Origin: Glycine soja
Lineage: Eukaryota; Streptophyta; Magnoliopsida; Fabales; Fabaceae
DNA length: 64,000 bases
Assembly: GCF_004193775.1 (NCBI RefSeq)
Contig: NC_041019.1
Coordinates: forward strand, 15,843,020-15,907,019
Reading direction: 5' to 3'
The translations under genes were made by a program, and so were the position numbers. A model generated the notes under the pieces. It saw only the letters and a program-made list of their open reading frames with translations, ran no database searches and was not told where the DNA came from. This document shows positions 12,850 through 25,259 of the stretch, piece after piece. Each line of letters starts with the position of its first letter. Position 1 is the first letter of the stretch.

Positions 12850-14330
12850 TTCTTCCACACACAATTTTATTATGTGTTATGTGTTTTTTTTTGTCTGAAC
12901 ATTAGTTGGATTTTATAGTTTTCACATGTAAATAAATCTAATGGGACAAATTTGACATAAGAATCAATAATAATTTCAAAATTAAAAATAGTTAGTGTTT
13001 CGAAAAAGCTAAATGTGACATAAAAGATATTACTTATTAAGGGATCTTTTAGAACATTTAATAAATAAGGAATCAAATTCTAACTTAAAAGGAATCAATA
13101 AAGTTAAGTAACTTAAAATAATATTAGTTGACAATTAAATTAACTTTTCTAGCTTCTGTATATGGGGTAAGTGTAACTATTAGTTTTTCCCATTTTGATA
13201 CACGTGTCGCATAATTTTATTTAAACATAAAAAATATAATTTCAATGTATTAAAAATGTATTGAGAAACAAAGTTTTTATCAGTTTATAATTTATTAAAA
13301 ACAGTTTATTGTAAATAGTTTTTCTGAAGATATTATGTGTGTTTTTAACATTTTAATTGCCAATTTTTCATGAAGTTATGATAAAGCAATATCAAATATT
13401 TTTTCATTGAAGTAATTTATTAAATAATTTTTTTAAAGACTGGAGTGTGTTGAGAGAAAGAGGAGATAAAAAAGAAAATATTTTGGGTGAATGAGAAAAT
13501 CAGAGGAATGAGAGAGTCTCTCCGGCATGGTAGTTGAAAGGGAGGGTAGGAGAAAGAAAATTGGGTTTTCTCACTAAAACTGCATGGCACAAGCATTAAA
13601 CCCCTCTAAAATCCTTTTCCTTTTCCTTTTAAAAACTAGTCTAACACACTCACACTTCTCAACCCTCTTTCAAGTGATTAAAGGCCCATAACAACTTTGC
13701 CCATAACACACAAACAACACAACACAGAGTATTATACTTTTAAAAACAAAAGTTAAAATTAAATTTCTCTTGCAATTTATTTAATTCACTTAATCACATA
13801 TTAAGAAAATTACAGTTTTATAATTCACATAGAAAATGTTGTATGTATTAATATATTCTTCTTTGATCATCATAAGATTTATAAATATAAAAAAAATATT
13901 CATCCTTTAAAACTTTCATAATAATGGAAGACAATTTAGGTATAACGACTTTGAATTATAATTATATTAGCATCCTCATTTACCAATAATTAAGATGGAG
14001 AAAATAAAGAAGAAGAGACAGATAAAATATTATATGTGCCAAATTTTTATAAATAAAACTTAGATATAATTTTTTTAGTTATTTTTTGTGTAATTTGTCA
14101 ATCAAAATTAGAATTTCGTCCTGATAATTTGTACTAACATTTAATATAAGCCTTTGTTACGTGAAATTGAGGTGAAATTCTGATTTTAATTAAAGAGTAA
14201 CACTAAAAGCATATAAGCAAATGCATGCAAGATTTGTTTAATTTCTATTAAGGAAAAATATGAAAGAAGAAAGTTTTTTCTTTTGTGATCCTACATATAA
14301 AAAGCAAATGCATGATCTTATTACAATTTT
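12850..14330. other. AT-rich non-coding stretch
   Basis: No coding segment, RNA gene or clear repeat boundary was seen. A purine-rich run (13440-13560) is the only compositional feature. The left end of the following PIF element may lie here, but no terminal repeat could be fixed. Confidence 0.6.
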
Positions 14331-15439
14331 TTGCAAAATTATCAACTTCCTCATTCGAACGAAAATTCTCAAAATCCTCCTTCATTTTTTTCCCTACTTG
14401 CCACCACCACCATCAATGTTATGCAAAATAATCAATTCCCTTCCATAAAAAATTCTCAAAATCCTCCTCCATTTTTTCCTAACTTGGCACCACCACCACC
14501 AAGGATTTTATGCAAAATAATCAAACTCCTTCCAGTGAAATTCTCAAACTTTTCCTTCAATGCCACAAAACAATTCTTCCATGTTTCATAAGCCTCCCAA
14601 TAGTTCTAGTGGTCCACAAACTCCTTCCAATGATGATGTTGAAATGCAATTTCCATAATTTTCTACTCAAATTAGGCTAGAAAACATCACACTAATGGAA
14701 CAAGGAGTGCATTCTAAAAAAAAAAAGTCGCGAGTTTTCTTTTCTATTGAAAAGGATACACATCTTGTTGGTTCGTGGCTTACTGTCTCAAAGGATCCAA
14801 TTGTTGGTGATAGTCAAGCAAGAGACATTTTCTGGATGAGAGTAATAGCAAATTACAACAAATTTCAGGGGAACTACACGAAAGAGCAATGAATCAACTG
14901 AAATCACGATGATAAAAAAATTAATCTGGGTGTGGGTCATTACATGCAAGCGGTATCATTGAAGAAAAGTGGTTGCACAGATAACAGTATCATGCTTCAT
15001 GCATATGCCACTTGGAAGGAAGCAATTTTGCTTTGAAGTATGCTTGGCGAATTCTGAAAGATCAACCAAAAATGGTTAGACCAGTTTACTAAAAATGGCT
15101 AAAAAAAGGACAAAGATTTCTGCATCTGGGGCATATTCATCGTCATCTAATCTAGAAACATTGGTAGAAGATTCTGAAGTTGACACACCATCTCGAACTG
15201 TCCATCCAATGGGTCAAAAGGCAGCCAAAAGGAAGAGCAAGGGGAAAAATGTAGAAACATTTTCCAATCATGTGGACTTGACTAGTGCGAAGGAAGCAAT
15301 GAGGGAAAGAAATGTTCTCAACGCTATACTAGCAGTCTTAAGGGAGAAAGAATTGGAAAAAGAGTACTACGACATTCTAACGAAGGACACATCTACAATG
15401 TCCAAAAGTCAACTCCCAAACCATCCTTTTGTAAATTAG
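14331..15439 (+). pseudogene. PIF/Harbinger ORF1 (Myb/SANT-like protein), broken
   Basis: An N-terminal Asn/Pro/Phe-rich low-complexity part (14331-14560) has repeats of the type SQNPP.FF. It is followed by a trihelix/Myb-like block at about 14695-14890 with the sequence LVGSWLTVSKDPIVGDSQ and then FWMRV..NYNKF. After a stop comes the ATWKE...LKYAWRIL-like part, then an open C-terminal piece at 15095-15439 with a basic KRKSKGK patch and a coiled-coil-prone ERNVLNAILAVLREKELEKE. PIF/Harbinger elements carry such an ORF1, a DNA-binding partner needed with the transposase, directly next to the transposase gene. Stops at about 14660, 14890 and in the middle show it is dead. Confidence 0.65.
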
Positions 15440-15662
15440 TTAGGAGTAAACTAGGTATGTAGTATTAATTTGTCGTAACCATCTTTTAATTTGTATTTCT
15501 AGGAATCGTGTTTGATTTGTCTTTTTTTTTTAATTTGTGAAACTTAACTGTTATAAACCTAGTCGTTATAAAACTAGCCATTATATAATTTGCTATTTAA
15601 TTATTCAATTCTCATTCATTCTTGTATGTCTTCTTCAAACAATATTTTTCTTTCACTAGTTT

Positions 15663-16800
15663 ATGCAATCAATCATTCATACAATGGATCCAAATAATGA
15701 TTTCGACAGAGTTTGGAAACAAATTATTTATGAAACACTTGACAACGATAATGATGAACAAATCATAAGCTACTTACATGCAATGCAACAACAAGGAGGC
15801 AACAACAATCAACGTACAAGGCCTAGAAGAGTGATTAATTGCAATCGTGAAGATGGACATCTACGATTGATGAATGACTACTTCTTAGAAAATTTGATAT
15901 ACACAGACACTCAATTTCGACGTTGGTTCCAAATGCAATGACAATTGTTCATTCGAATTGTCAACGCTCTTAGTAATCATATTGAGTATTTTCAAATGAG
16001 ACCTAATGTTGTTGGTAGAATAGGTCTCTCGCCATTGCAAAAGTGCATTGCAGCTATTCGTATACTGCATACAGATCACTTGTTGATTGTGTAGATGAGT
16101 ACATTAGAATTGGCGAATGCACTGCAACTCCATGCTTACAAAAATTTGGACAACATGTGTCAATGAGATATTTGGACAAGAGTACTTGAGAAGGCCCAAC
16201 AACAATGACATCAATCACCAACTACAAATTGGAGATGCATGGGGGTTTCTAGGTATGTTAGGTTCTATTGATTGCATGCATTTGGAGTGGAAAAATTGTC
16301 TAGTTGCATGGCAGGACCAATATCGTAGAAATGATCATCTCAAACCCACAATAGTACCTGAAGTCATTGCTTCACAAGACTTATGAATTTGGCATGCATA
16401 TTTTAGAGTTGCAAGTTCAAACAATGACATCAATGCTTAAACCAATTGCTTGTGTTTGATGATGTTTTGCAAGGTTGAGCTCCTCCAATACAATTTACAA
16501 TTAATGAAGTTCCATATAATATGGGGTACTATCTTGCAAATGGTATTTATCCTGATTGGATCATATTTGTGAAGACCATTCTAATGCCACGAGGTCCCAG
16601 AAGAAAATTATTTGCAAAATGTCAAAAAGCAGCGAGAAAGGATGTGGAACGAGCATTTGGTGTGCTCAAATCTTGATTCCCAATTATATATGGTCCATCG
16701 CGTGCCTGGAACATGGATACAATGAAGGATATAATGTTGGCGTGCATTATATTGCATAACATGGTTGTCGAAGATGAATGACATACATTCAGTAGTAATG
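15663..16800 (+). pseudogene. PIF/Harbinger DDE transposase, broken
   Basis: Reads in the same direction as ORF1, about 220 bp downstream. An open N-terminal part (15663-15941, MDPNNDFDRVW...) runs to a stop. The next parts shift frame but keep family landmarks. These are SPLQKC.AAIR at about 16030, GSIDCMHLEWKN with the first catalytic Asp at 16270-16272, GYYLANGIYPDW at about 16523-16558, and KDVERAFGVLK with the catalytic Glu at 16647-16649, followed by GPSRAW and ILHNMVVEDE. In the family the second motif is normally LADG; here the catalytic Asp codon (16539-16541) is AAT, encoding Asn. Multiple stops and this substitution mean no active enzyme. Confidence 0.8.
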
Positions 16801-16989
16801 TCGATGTTGATTATGATCACGAAGACAATGACATTTCAAATGTTGAAGTATCTCATGGTCCTTCTCCTAACTTTGCTACATACTTGCAAACAAGATGCAT
16901 TATGCATATAAGAGGAATTCATCGACAACCTCAAGCAGATTTGGTAAAGCATATTTGGGAACATTACAATCACAACAATAATAAAATTT

Positions 16990-17400
16990 AATTTTTTTTC
17001 TTTGGCATTAATGTGTTGCATTTTTTTATTATCAAATTTATGTATTTTTCATTTGTTTAACATTTAGTCATAAATAATAATTAAATTTATGCTCATTTTC
17101 CTATTTATTAATATTTATAAATTTTTTCCTTACATGTTTTATTAATTAAATTTAATTACTTAATTAATTATATTTAATTTAATAAAAAATTAAATAAAAT
17201 ATTTAAAAGTGGAGTCCATGTGGGACCTACTAAAAGTTATTCAAGATTCCAAAATGAGATCTACCCGTAAAGGAAAAAATTGGAGAGATCTTGATAGATC
17301 TTTAATCTTACATGACACTATAGGATCCACCAAAAAGTGATCTAAGATCCCAATTTGGGATCTCCTACTAAAGATGCTCTTAAAGGAAGAGATCTCTACA
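16990..17400. other. 3' non-coding part of the PIF element, with a candidate terminal repeat
   Basis: AT-rich sequence after the transposase. The segment at 17356-17379 ends CTCCTACTAAAGATGCTC followed by TTA. On the other strand it has the GAGCATCTTTAGTAGGAG form known from PIF/Harbinger ends, and TTA is the usual PIF target site. The partner repeat on the left side could not be found, so the left boundary is open. Shorter related motifs (GATCT..GGATC) recur at 17210-17370. Confidence 0.4.
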
Positions 17401-18196
17401 TGAGGAAAAGACGTGCATTAAATGCACCCAGCAACCTTTTTTTTATTAGATGAAGATCAAAGCAAGATCTACCCGTTATGAGGCAATCAGTATCTGAAGT
17501 AGAAGGCCTATATAAACCAGAAGTTTTTGAAGAATGAAGTAGTTTATCTTCTGCGCATAATTTCTCTTGCTTTTCTTCTTCAAACAAGACTTTCTGAATA
17601 TATTCTTATAAGAATAGAAAAGCTCTCAAAACACCTTGAACATCCTAAGAGAAAAAAGACCAAGTGTGTAGACTATTTAAGCGTCTATAAGACGATTGAG
17701 TGTTAGTCTTTGGGCCATCATTCATCACGATCTTATCTGATTTGTTTAGAGCTAGTAGTTGCTTGGTAGAAGAAAAAATATTGGGTGTTGTTCAAACTTG
17801 GGGGTAGAGTTTGATTTGTAAGAGTCAGCAGTGGTCGCTATATAATACTTATAACTCTTGAAAAATTAGCGAAACTTAATGATTTACCAAGAACGGGATG
17901 TAGTCTTAGTGGTTGAGGAGAATCAATGTAAATCTCAATGTCTATTTATTTTTGTTTCTTTTTTGTTTGTTAATTGATGTTGAGACTCAATTGTGTTTTA
18001 ACAATTATAAGATAAGCTACGTCTTTGAAAATTTGTTTTTTCTCATCATTTGAAGTGTCCTTGTGATAAAGAGTGACTTCTTTCTAACAAAGTTATCTAT
18101 ACAGACGAAAAATCCTATTGTTTCAAAAAGATTTAAACAATTACATTAAATCACAATTCAACCCCTCTCCTTCTTGTGATATTTGTCTTTACAATC
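17401..18196 (+). repeat. Sirevirus-type LTR (solo or truncated)
   Basis: Starts TGAGGAAAAGACGTGC. It contains the block GTTAGTCTTTGGGCCATCA, then a GTTCAAACTTG / GAGTTTGATTTGTAAGAGTC block. Near the end it has CACAATTCAACCCCTCTCCT-TCTTGTGAT and stops at about ..CTTTACA. This order is characteristic of SIRE-type LTR 3' halves in soybean. No primer site or internal region follows, and the flanking 5-mers do not match, so it may be a solo LTR with eroded flanks or a truncated copy. The element body at 2.8-10.5 kb shows no matching LTR. Confidence 0.55.
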
Positions 18197-18219
18197 AATT
18201 ATTTTTCCTATATTTTTAA

Positions 18220-18597
18220 GGCTTAAATATGTTTTTGATTCCTAATAGATACTTAATTTTTTCTTTTTTTCTCTAATAACTTTTTGTTGTATTGGGTCTC
18301 TAATAAAATAACAATTTTATTTTCAGTCTTTGATATTTTGTTTTAGTCCTTGATAGATTAACGATTTTTTTGTTTTCCTGATAAATTAACGAATTTTGTT
18401 TTAGTCCTGACTAATATATTAGGGACTAAATTTTTTTTTTATCAGGGAGTAAACATAAAATTGTTAATTTATCATGAACTAAAAAAAGTGTTATGGACTA
18501 AAAAATTTTTTTATTTTATTTTATTAGAGATTTAACACAAAATAAATAATTATTTAGAAGAATTTTTTTTATTATGGATGAAAAATATATTTAATTC
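18220..18597. mobile_element. MITE of the legume GGCTTAAATATG type
   Basis: The left end GGCTTAAATATGTTTTTGAT pairs with the reverse complement of the right end (AGAATTAAATATATTTTTCAT). The interior has the inverted phrases TTAGTCC/GGGACTAAA. TAA precedes the left end; the right flank is diverged. It has no coding capacity. Confidence 0.55.
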
Positions 18598-18852
18598 TTT
18601 TTAAATTTTTCTTTTGAATTATAATACTCACTCTTTCAATTTTTTTTTAATTTCATTATGGATGATGTCTCTCATTTCCTCTTTTTCTTGATCATTTTTT
18701 GTTTTATGTTATTCAGAAACGAATGGGAGGGGAGGGGAGCTGGCAATGGCCTTGGCCCCCCCTTCCGTGAGTTCCCTCAAAACCCTTTATATTTCATGTA
18801 TTTTTAAAATTGGATGAATCAGTCAAGATATTGGTTCAATTGTAATTAAAAA

Positions 18853-18887
<35 letters not shown>

Positions 18888-21800
18888 TAATGTTACTATT
18901 AAATAAATATAATATCATAACTTTATAACACTAAAAACTAAAATAAAACATTATTATATAGGGTTTTAAAATTTAAAGCTCCAATAAAAATCCAAATAAA
19001 CATATCGTAACACTTAAGTTTGAGATTTTAATAAAATACTATTATATCCATTAATAATAAAAAATTTACTTTTAGAATAAAAAAGAAAATTAAAAATTAA
19101 TATAATATAAAATTATAAGAAATTAAGATATAAAAATTTGAAAATTAATATAAATTAAAAATTATATGTTTTATAAGAAAAGAATTAATAGTCATTGATA
19201 AAACAATTTATAACTATTTGTAATTAATTTTTATTTAATATGTGTTTTTATTTTTCTTTGAATATTTTATATTAAAATTGAAAGAAAAAAATAAAAATAA
19301 TTATTTTGTGAAAAAGAACCTGTGTTCTAGTTGAAAGAAACGAGCCCCACAAGACTGCCGACCTGAATTAGTGACACCGAAGTGGGAACAAAGTATAACC
19401 ATAATATATAAAACGCTTAATGTGATTTTTGTCCGTTTCACAATTTTTTTTAATATATTAAGTTTTTAAAAGTTTCATATGATCCTTTATGTTATTCAAA
19501 TATATTGTTTTGATCATTTTTTTCAATTTTTCATTAAAAACATTAACTTTTAAATTTTATAAAAAGACTAAAACGATATATTTCAAAAACATAGAAGACA
19601 AAACTTAAACATAATACCAAATCGAAACATAATAAACCACAAGTTATATCAAGTCTTTTAAAATAATTAATTAAATATAGTAATGACTAAAAATTATCAC
19701 TATCTTTATTTTATTTTAAAAATATAAACAAATAAAAAATCATCACTTCCTCCAACCTCTTATAGACTTGAAAAGGTAAAAGTTGTAACACTACAAAAAT
19801 ACAATGAAAACACATAATATGGTTGAAATTACAAAAAATTCTTATACTCTTTCTCGAAAAACCTGAACTTTTCATACAATCATGTTGTAAGAAATAAAAA
19901 CAGGGGAAATTGGAGCAAAAGTTGTTTTGGATGAAAGAGAAAACCAGAAAATCATAATATGACTTTTTGTGAGATTTGCGAATAAGACTTTCGCTCTAGT
20001 TGAGCTCTATGGTTGGCCCTCTTTGGTTGACAATTGCACATGATTTCAAGGAGGGTTTTCCTCAATGGGTTTTGTTCGTGGCTATAGATTCATCTTTTCT
20101 TCATTTGTTTAGTGATTTTTAATTTTTTAAATAAAAAAAATATCGACGATTTTTAGTTGTCACTATGTTAAATAAATTATTTTAAAATTTAAACATTGAC
20201 AGACACTAACATTTCTAACAAAAAATTAAAAAAGAAAAGACTAAAATGATACATTTCAAAAACATAAAATAATAAGAATGAAACTTTTAAAATTTAATGT
20301 ATCAAAGCGAAACGACTGGGAAACATAATTGATCAAATGTGACATTAAGTTATTTTAAAATTAATAGAATACTAATATTTCTAATGGAAATTGAAAAAAA
20401 AATGGCTTAAATAATATATTTTAAAAACATAAACGACTAGAATAAAACTTTTAAAACTTAATGTACTAAAATAAAATAACATAAAAACATAATGGACAAA
20501 AGTATATAAAACCACAATGGCATTGGTTAGGCACAACATGGTCAACACTCAACAGCTCCAACGTGAACTCGCTTTCTTCAACCTCAGTTTCCAACTGGTA
20601 TGCCAATCTCATAGCTTATTAACCTTCATTACAAATTCTTTTTTCCTATCTCTTCACCTTCTTTTTAAGGAATGGTTTCTGGATTCTAAAAATTGGGTTT
20701 TGTATCTGTTTGAAAGTATTGGACCTTTTTTACTTTTATGGGTGTTCTTTATTAAAAGAAAACAAATCTCTTTAGGGTCTTTTTTTTTTTTTTGTTAAGG
20801 GGTGGAAATTGAATGTAAAGGGTTTACTTTTAGGGCATAAAAAATGATGCTTTGGTGGAATGGTTGAAAACTGATATAAGCATTGTCCTAGAATTTAAGA
20901 AGGAACTTGCAACATTATTTCCCCTTTTTATTATTTTACTATTTTGATCGATCTATTTCTTTTTAATGGTTAGAGAAATGGGAATTAGCCTCTGGAAATC
21001 TAATGTTGGAATTTTAACAAGGAATTCTTTGGTCTTAGGATATCAATATTCTCAAATTTAACCATGCCAAACTAGCCACTACGGTGAACATCATGTTTGA
21101 AAAGGTGTAGTGCAAGCATAAAAAGTAGGTGGGAGAATTGAAATGAAATAGTGGTTGCCATGGTGTGTATTATGGAGAATTGGGGGGGCTGGGTGGCTAT
21201 GACAAGTGGTTGGGTTGGTAATCTTAAGGCAGTAGTGATATTGGTGATTGTGATGGTGTGGAGGTTGAAGTGGAGAAGTTGTGTGATTGATAAATTTGAT
21301 ATGGTAAAGGTGTTGAATATGGTGAGTTGTCAAGGGAGCTAGTGTGAGGCTGGGAAGGTGGTTACTGATTGTTGTGGCAAATTGCAAGAAGCTGGCATTT
21401 ATGTGCTAGATGCAATGCAATGGTGATGTACTTGATTAGTAATGGTGGTCAGGGTAATGACTGCAAGCTAGGTTGTGAAAATCTAAATTTTACCTAAGAT
21501 CAAAAGGGAGTTAAAAAATTGTAACTTGAGAATGGTAACTCGAATCATAAGGTGCTACATTCCTACTAAAATATTAATATATAAAGGTATAATAGTTATG
21601 CATAAAAAATTACATTGATAATAAGAAAATAATCAATAAATCGCAACATGTTTTTTATAAAATTAAATCAAAACATTAAATAACCTCATATCATGATTCT
21701 TAAACTATAAACTTTATTTGCTTAAGAAATAATATAGAGAAAAAGAGGTTTCTTTTTAAACCCAACAAAAGAGAGGTTATGGCAACAACCAATATAACCT

Positions 21801-22555
21801 ACGAGTATTAAGAACGGTCCATGTAAGTGCATTGGTTATTTGTTTGGTAAATACTACCAAGTCCTTAAACTAGAAACTAGGGACATATGATAATTCTAGG
21901 GGAACAAAAAGCTGGCAAAGCTTCATCTTCACGTGCAAAAGTTTGATTTTGTTTTTCCATAGATGAGTGTCGATGTTTTGGCACCCAACAATCACCTAAA
22001 GCAGGCCACGTAAAAAGATATTTGGAAGTAGCTCATAATTTGCAACCGAAAGGCCCACGCTTACACGAGTAAACTATCAATTTTACGGCGATTCAATATC
22101 TTGATGATCCTGTGCACGAGGCAGCACGCTGACGAGGCTGCAAATCGTAACATCGAACGATACCACGAGTTGTAGCGCGATTCTAATAACAGTGGCTCTG
22201 CAAGAAAGTAATGCAGTGCAGATAGTGAAATGACGATGCTGTTTTTTGATAAATTATTTCTGCCGGTGGCAATGCTGGCGGAATGTTGGATATTTGGCTG
22301 AAAGATTTGTTAGCAGAGAGAAACAATTTGATTTTCAATCCTTACATTGGCAAAAATAAACTATTTCCACCTTACATTTTGTCTCATACCTTTGTCTTTC
22401 TTCATTCTCATCAATGAGAATAACTGCTTGAATAATTTTTGTTCATTTATCACAGATATGTAGGCTTATGTTTTATGACAATTTCCAGAGTTCTTTGATT
22501 AAATACGCATGATTGATTAATGCATTATTGATAATTTACTAATCTTTTTTCTTTA
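18598..22555. other. AT-rich non-coding stretch with diverged repeats
   Basis: An AT dinucleotide microsatellite occurs at 18863-18888. Two diverged related blocks (about 19410-19620 and 20150-20515) share phrases such as AAAGACTAAAA(C/T)GATA followed by CATTTCAAAAACATA, and TTTTAAAA(T/C)TTAATGTA; they look like copies of one old repeat. At 21150-21380 there is a G/T-rich, (GGTGG)-like low-complexity block. A possible short coding start at 20517 could not be assigned. No RNA gene was seen. Confidence 0.5.
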
Positions 22556-22711
22556 CATTACTAAAAAATGATTTTTTATAACCTACTTTTGATAATGATT
22601 CTTAAAAACCGTCTTAATATAAAAGAGGAAAGACGATTTTACAAAAATTATCTTTGAATGATGTGTTTGACGATGGTTACTTAAAAAACCGTGGTATAAG
22701 ACACAACCCTC

Positions 22712-23216
22712 GTGCCCTTAGTCACTCATAGTACGTCGTCGCGAGCATTGTTTCGCATAAGCAAAAATGTGGTTGGAGCACTCAACGTGTTGTCCCTTCT
22801 GTTAGGCATCGGCTCCGCTGGCTCCCCCGCGTACATCCACGTCCATGGTGACTCCAATTGCCAGAAGGTGCTGCTGCAGGTTCCACTCCTCGTGGGTGGA
22901 ATCTTCGTGGTGCTGGTCTCGGCCTTAGGAATCGTGGGGTCACTGTGCTGCGTGAACGGGGCGCTCTATGTGTACCTGTTGGTGATGTTCATGGTGATCG
23001 TGGGGCTGGCATTCTTCACCGTGTTCGAGCTCTTCGTCACCAACAGGAAGATGGGCCAGCAGGTTTCCAACAAGGGCTACGGCTAGTACAAGGTCACCAA
23101 CTTCTCTCATTGGCTACAGCATATGGTTAACAACAAGAACTGAGACGAGGTCAAGAGTTGCTTGATGGACGCCCACGCCTGCCAGAACCTCGCCCTCAAC
23201 GGTGGCCGCAACAACT
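22712..23216 (+). pseudogene. Tetraspanin gene fragment
   Basis: Encodes the N-terminal part of a plant tetraspanin: RISKNVVGALNVLSLLLGIG (first membrane segment), a short loop ending in NCQ, then LVGGIFVVLVSALGIVGSLC (second membrane segment, with the CC pair) and LYVYLLVMFMVIVGLAFFTV (third). The start of the large outer loop follows (KMGQQVSNKGYG), and after a stop FSHWLQ..VNNKN and KSCLMDAHACQNLALNGG. Similarity ends about 23216, where a first exon would be cut; the rest of the outer loop and the fourth membrane segment are absent. In-frame stops occur at 23084-23086 (Glu to TAG in the family pattern) and 23141-23143 (Trp to TGA). The piece is much richer in GC than its surroundings, as a captured exon would be. 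It starts only about 150 bp inside the CACTA end. Confidence 0.8.
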
Positions 23217-23519
23217 GTACAAATATCATGCATTTGTTCTTACATTTCATGCCTGAACTCATCAGCTTAACTTTAATTGCAACCTGCACTCTATAAAAGT
23301 TTGTTCTTAATTGTACAATTGCATTTGTTTTATTAGGTTGGATGCAATTGTGTTTGCAAATGCTTTTGAGAATTTGAAACTTGTTCCTGATATTTTCTTA
23401 GTTGCATGAAGAATATTTAATGCCCCCCAATGAGATATATGCTACTAGATTGCGCTTATAATTAGAGGCCTAAGTTGCATTTCTTGGATGATTGACTTTG
23501 TAGAGTGGTGGTGTTTTAT

Positions 23520-23796
23520 TGTTAAAGATGTAATATAAACCAATCACGTGTCTTCATCTAAAATCTTAAGCTTTTGGAATAGTTGGTCTATCACATGGTA
23601 TCGGAGCCTCTAAGACCAAGTAGTATAGAGTTTGATCCATCTTCCTCCGATTCTTCTAATAAAGTTGGATTTTAGCACTAGGTGGGTTGGTCGTAATCGT
23701 CCATGCTCAGAGGAGATGTGATAATGATGTAATATAAAACTATGGACGTGTTTTCACCTTACAACTTTAGCTTTTGAGATTGTTGGTTTTGTTACA
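23520..23796 (+). mobile_element. TRIM (terminal-repeat retrotransposon in miniature)
   Basis: Two short direct repeats: 23520-23595 (TGTTAAAGATGTAATATAAA ... ATCACA) and 23719-23796 (TGATAATGATGTAATATAAA ... GTTACA). They share the AGCTTTTG(G/A)(A/G)AT..GTTGGT block. Directly after the first repeat, 23596-23607 reads TGGTATCGGAGC, one base off the initiator-Met tRNA primer site TGGTATCAGAGC. A purine tract AGAGGAGAT precedes the second repeat. The internal part is only about 120 bp and non-coding. This is the TRIM layout. Target duplications are not clear (TTTAT against GAATT). Confidence 0.65.
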
Positions 23797-24058
23797 GAAT
23801 TTGTTAACTATTAGGATAACAAAAATATGCAGGTGGTTGGTTATTATTTAAGGCTTCAAATATCATATATAACTAGGGCTTTTATTTGAGATTTTATCTT
23901 AATTTAAAGTTAGTCAGTTTATTTTATCTTTGGACTTGGTTAGTTTATACTTTTATTATGTTTGAGCTTTCTTGGCTGATATATAATCCTTTTGTTGTAA
24001 ACCTTGAGTAGCTTTGATTATTGAATAATATTGAATTTCCCTATTGAGACAATATTAG

Positions 24059-25259
24059 GAAGATGCTCTAGCTAGAGCGCAAGCTGCAAAAGCTGTGCAA
24101 ATGAAGTAAGTTTTTACTTGAGTAGCTAGAGTGCAAGATGTTTATGTATTTCCTATGTTATTGAATGATAATGATTGCTTGAACTTACCAACCCAAACCA
24201 ATTTATGGACTCCAAAATTACTATATGTTTATGTATTTCAAATGTAGACATAAAAACTATTTACATGATTGTCTGCAGATGCATAGCTGTAAGGACCACA
24301 TTATCAGATGAGGCTCTAGAACTAGCTGGCCGGACACTTATCCGAGATAACATAGGAAGTGTTTTGCTTAATGATATTCTCAGTGGTGGCTCTGTTGTAT
24401 ATAGTATGTAGTCTTGGTATTTTATTGTAAATCTATCTTTTCCTTTAAATTTTCTGTTGCCTATGATGTAGGTTGGTAAAGCCACATTTGTTCCATATTT
24501 TTAAGAGCTCTGAGCTCCGAGTACTTCGTGTATTGCAAATCCTTCTCACATATTGCGAAATGCACACTTTATTACTTGGTTAATTACTGTATTTTGTAAA
24601 GTTGTTTCTTTTATTAGAGTCTACTTTTTAGTTAAGATAGTTATTTTTCTGACAATTATTCTTGGGTAGTGCTCAAGAGTGTAGATATTATATTGCACGA
24701 GGTCTTATATAGACTGCCATTGCAGATATATAAGAGGATGCGGGGCTCTGAAACACTACATAATTTTGCAGAGTCTTCATCTACTGTGCATGCTGGAGGG
24801 TAAGACAGTTTTATGTTGGAATTTTTTTGTTCTCATTCTCTCTATTGAACTAGAATTGGATCTTAATAGATATTTTTCCTATTCAAAAAGGAAGTAATAT
24901 GAAAAAGTAATAAGTCTAAGGTTCATTGACTGTAAAAATTGAAACAAGTTGCTACTATAAGGTAGTGTTTTGTAATGTAGATCTGTTTGCCTTTATTCAC
25001 AATGTGTAATTTTATACCATGAAATTATCCTGTATGATGAATAATAGCTTTCCCATATATGTAACTTTATACCATGGAATTATTTATTGGTCTGGTATTT
25101 TTGCTCGTGCAACAAGCAGAGCTTCTTATTGATTTGCTATTATATATGAGGGTGCAAAAACAATTTATGGGCAGGTTGCAGGGTTCTCGACATGATATAC
25201 TGAGATTTGGAAGTCTGGGAATTGCTGTCTCTTGCCTTTTCTTCACCATAAGCAACTAG
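24059..25259 (+). pseudogene. Spliced exon fragments of an unrecognised gene
   Basis: Consecutive exons keep compatible splice phases. Exon a is 24059-24105 (EDALARAQAAKAVQM, donor GTAAG). Exon b is 24279-24403 (acceptor CTGCAG; CIAVRTTLSDEALELAGRTL..., donor GTATGT). Exon c is 24670-24799 (acceptor GGGTAG; LKSVDIILHEVLYRLPLQIY..., donor GTAAG). A last piece is about 25175-25259 (LQGSRHDILRFGSLGIAVSC... then TAG). The phases a-b (2/1), b-c (1/2) and c-d (2/1) join without breaking frame. This strongly suggests real exons of a host gene, though I do not recognise the family. It could be a captured fragment inside the CACTA element or, less likely, a short independent gene. No start codon or promoter is evident upstream. 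Confidence 0.5.

Noticed and set aside
13960..14230. Possible left terminal repeat of the PIF element (TTAGCATCCTCATTTACC, or TTAAAGAGTAACACTAAAAG)
   Set aside because: Neither pairs convincingly with the right-end candidate GAGCATCTTTAGTAGGAG.
17401..18196. Whether the Sirevirus-type LTR belongs to the element at 2.8-10.5 kb
   Set aside because: The sequence after that element's polypurine tract does not resemble this LTR, and another element family lies between them.
20517..20798. Open frame starting MALVRHNMVNTQQLQRELAF with a GTATGC donor-like site after about 27 codons
   Set aside because: The opening looks coding-like, but no following exon or family was recognised and the rest is AT-driven Phe/Leu-rich sequence.
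21091..21387. His/Thr/Pro-rich open frame on the minus strand
   Set aside because: Low-complexity G/T-rich DNA read in frame; no family and no conserved structure.
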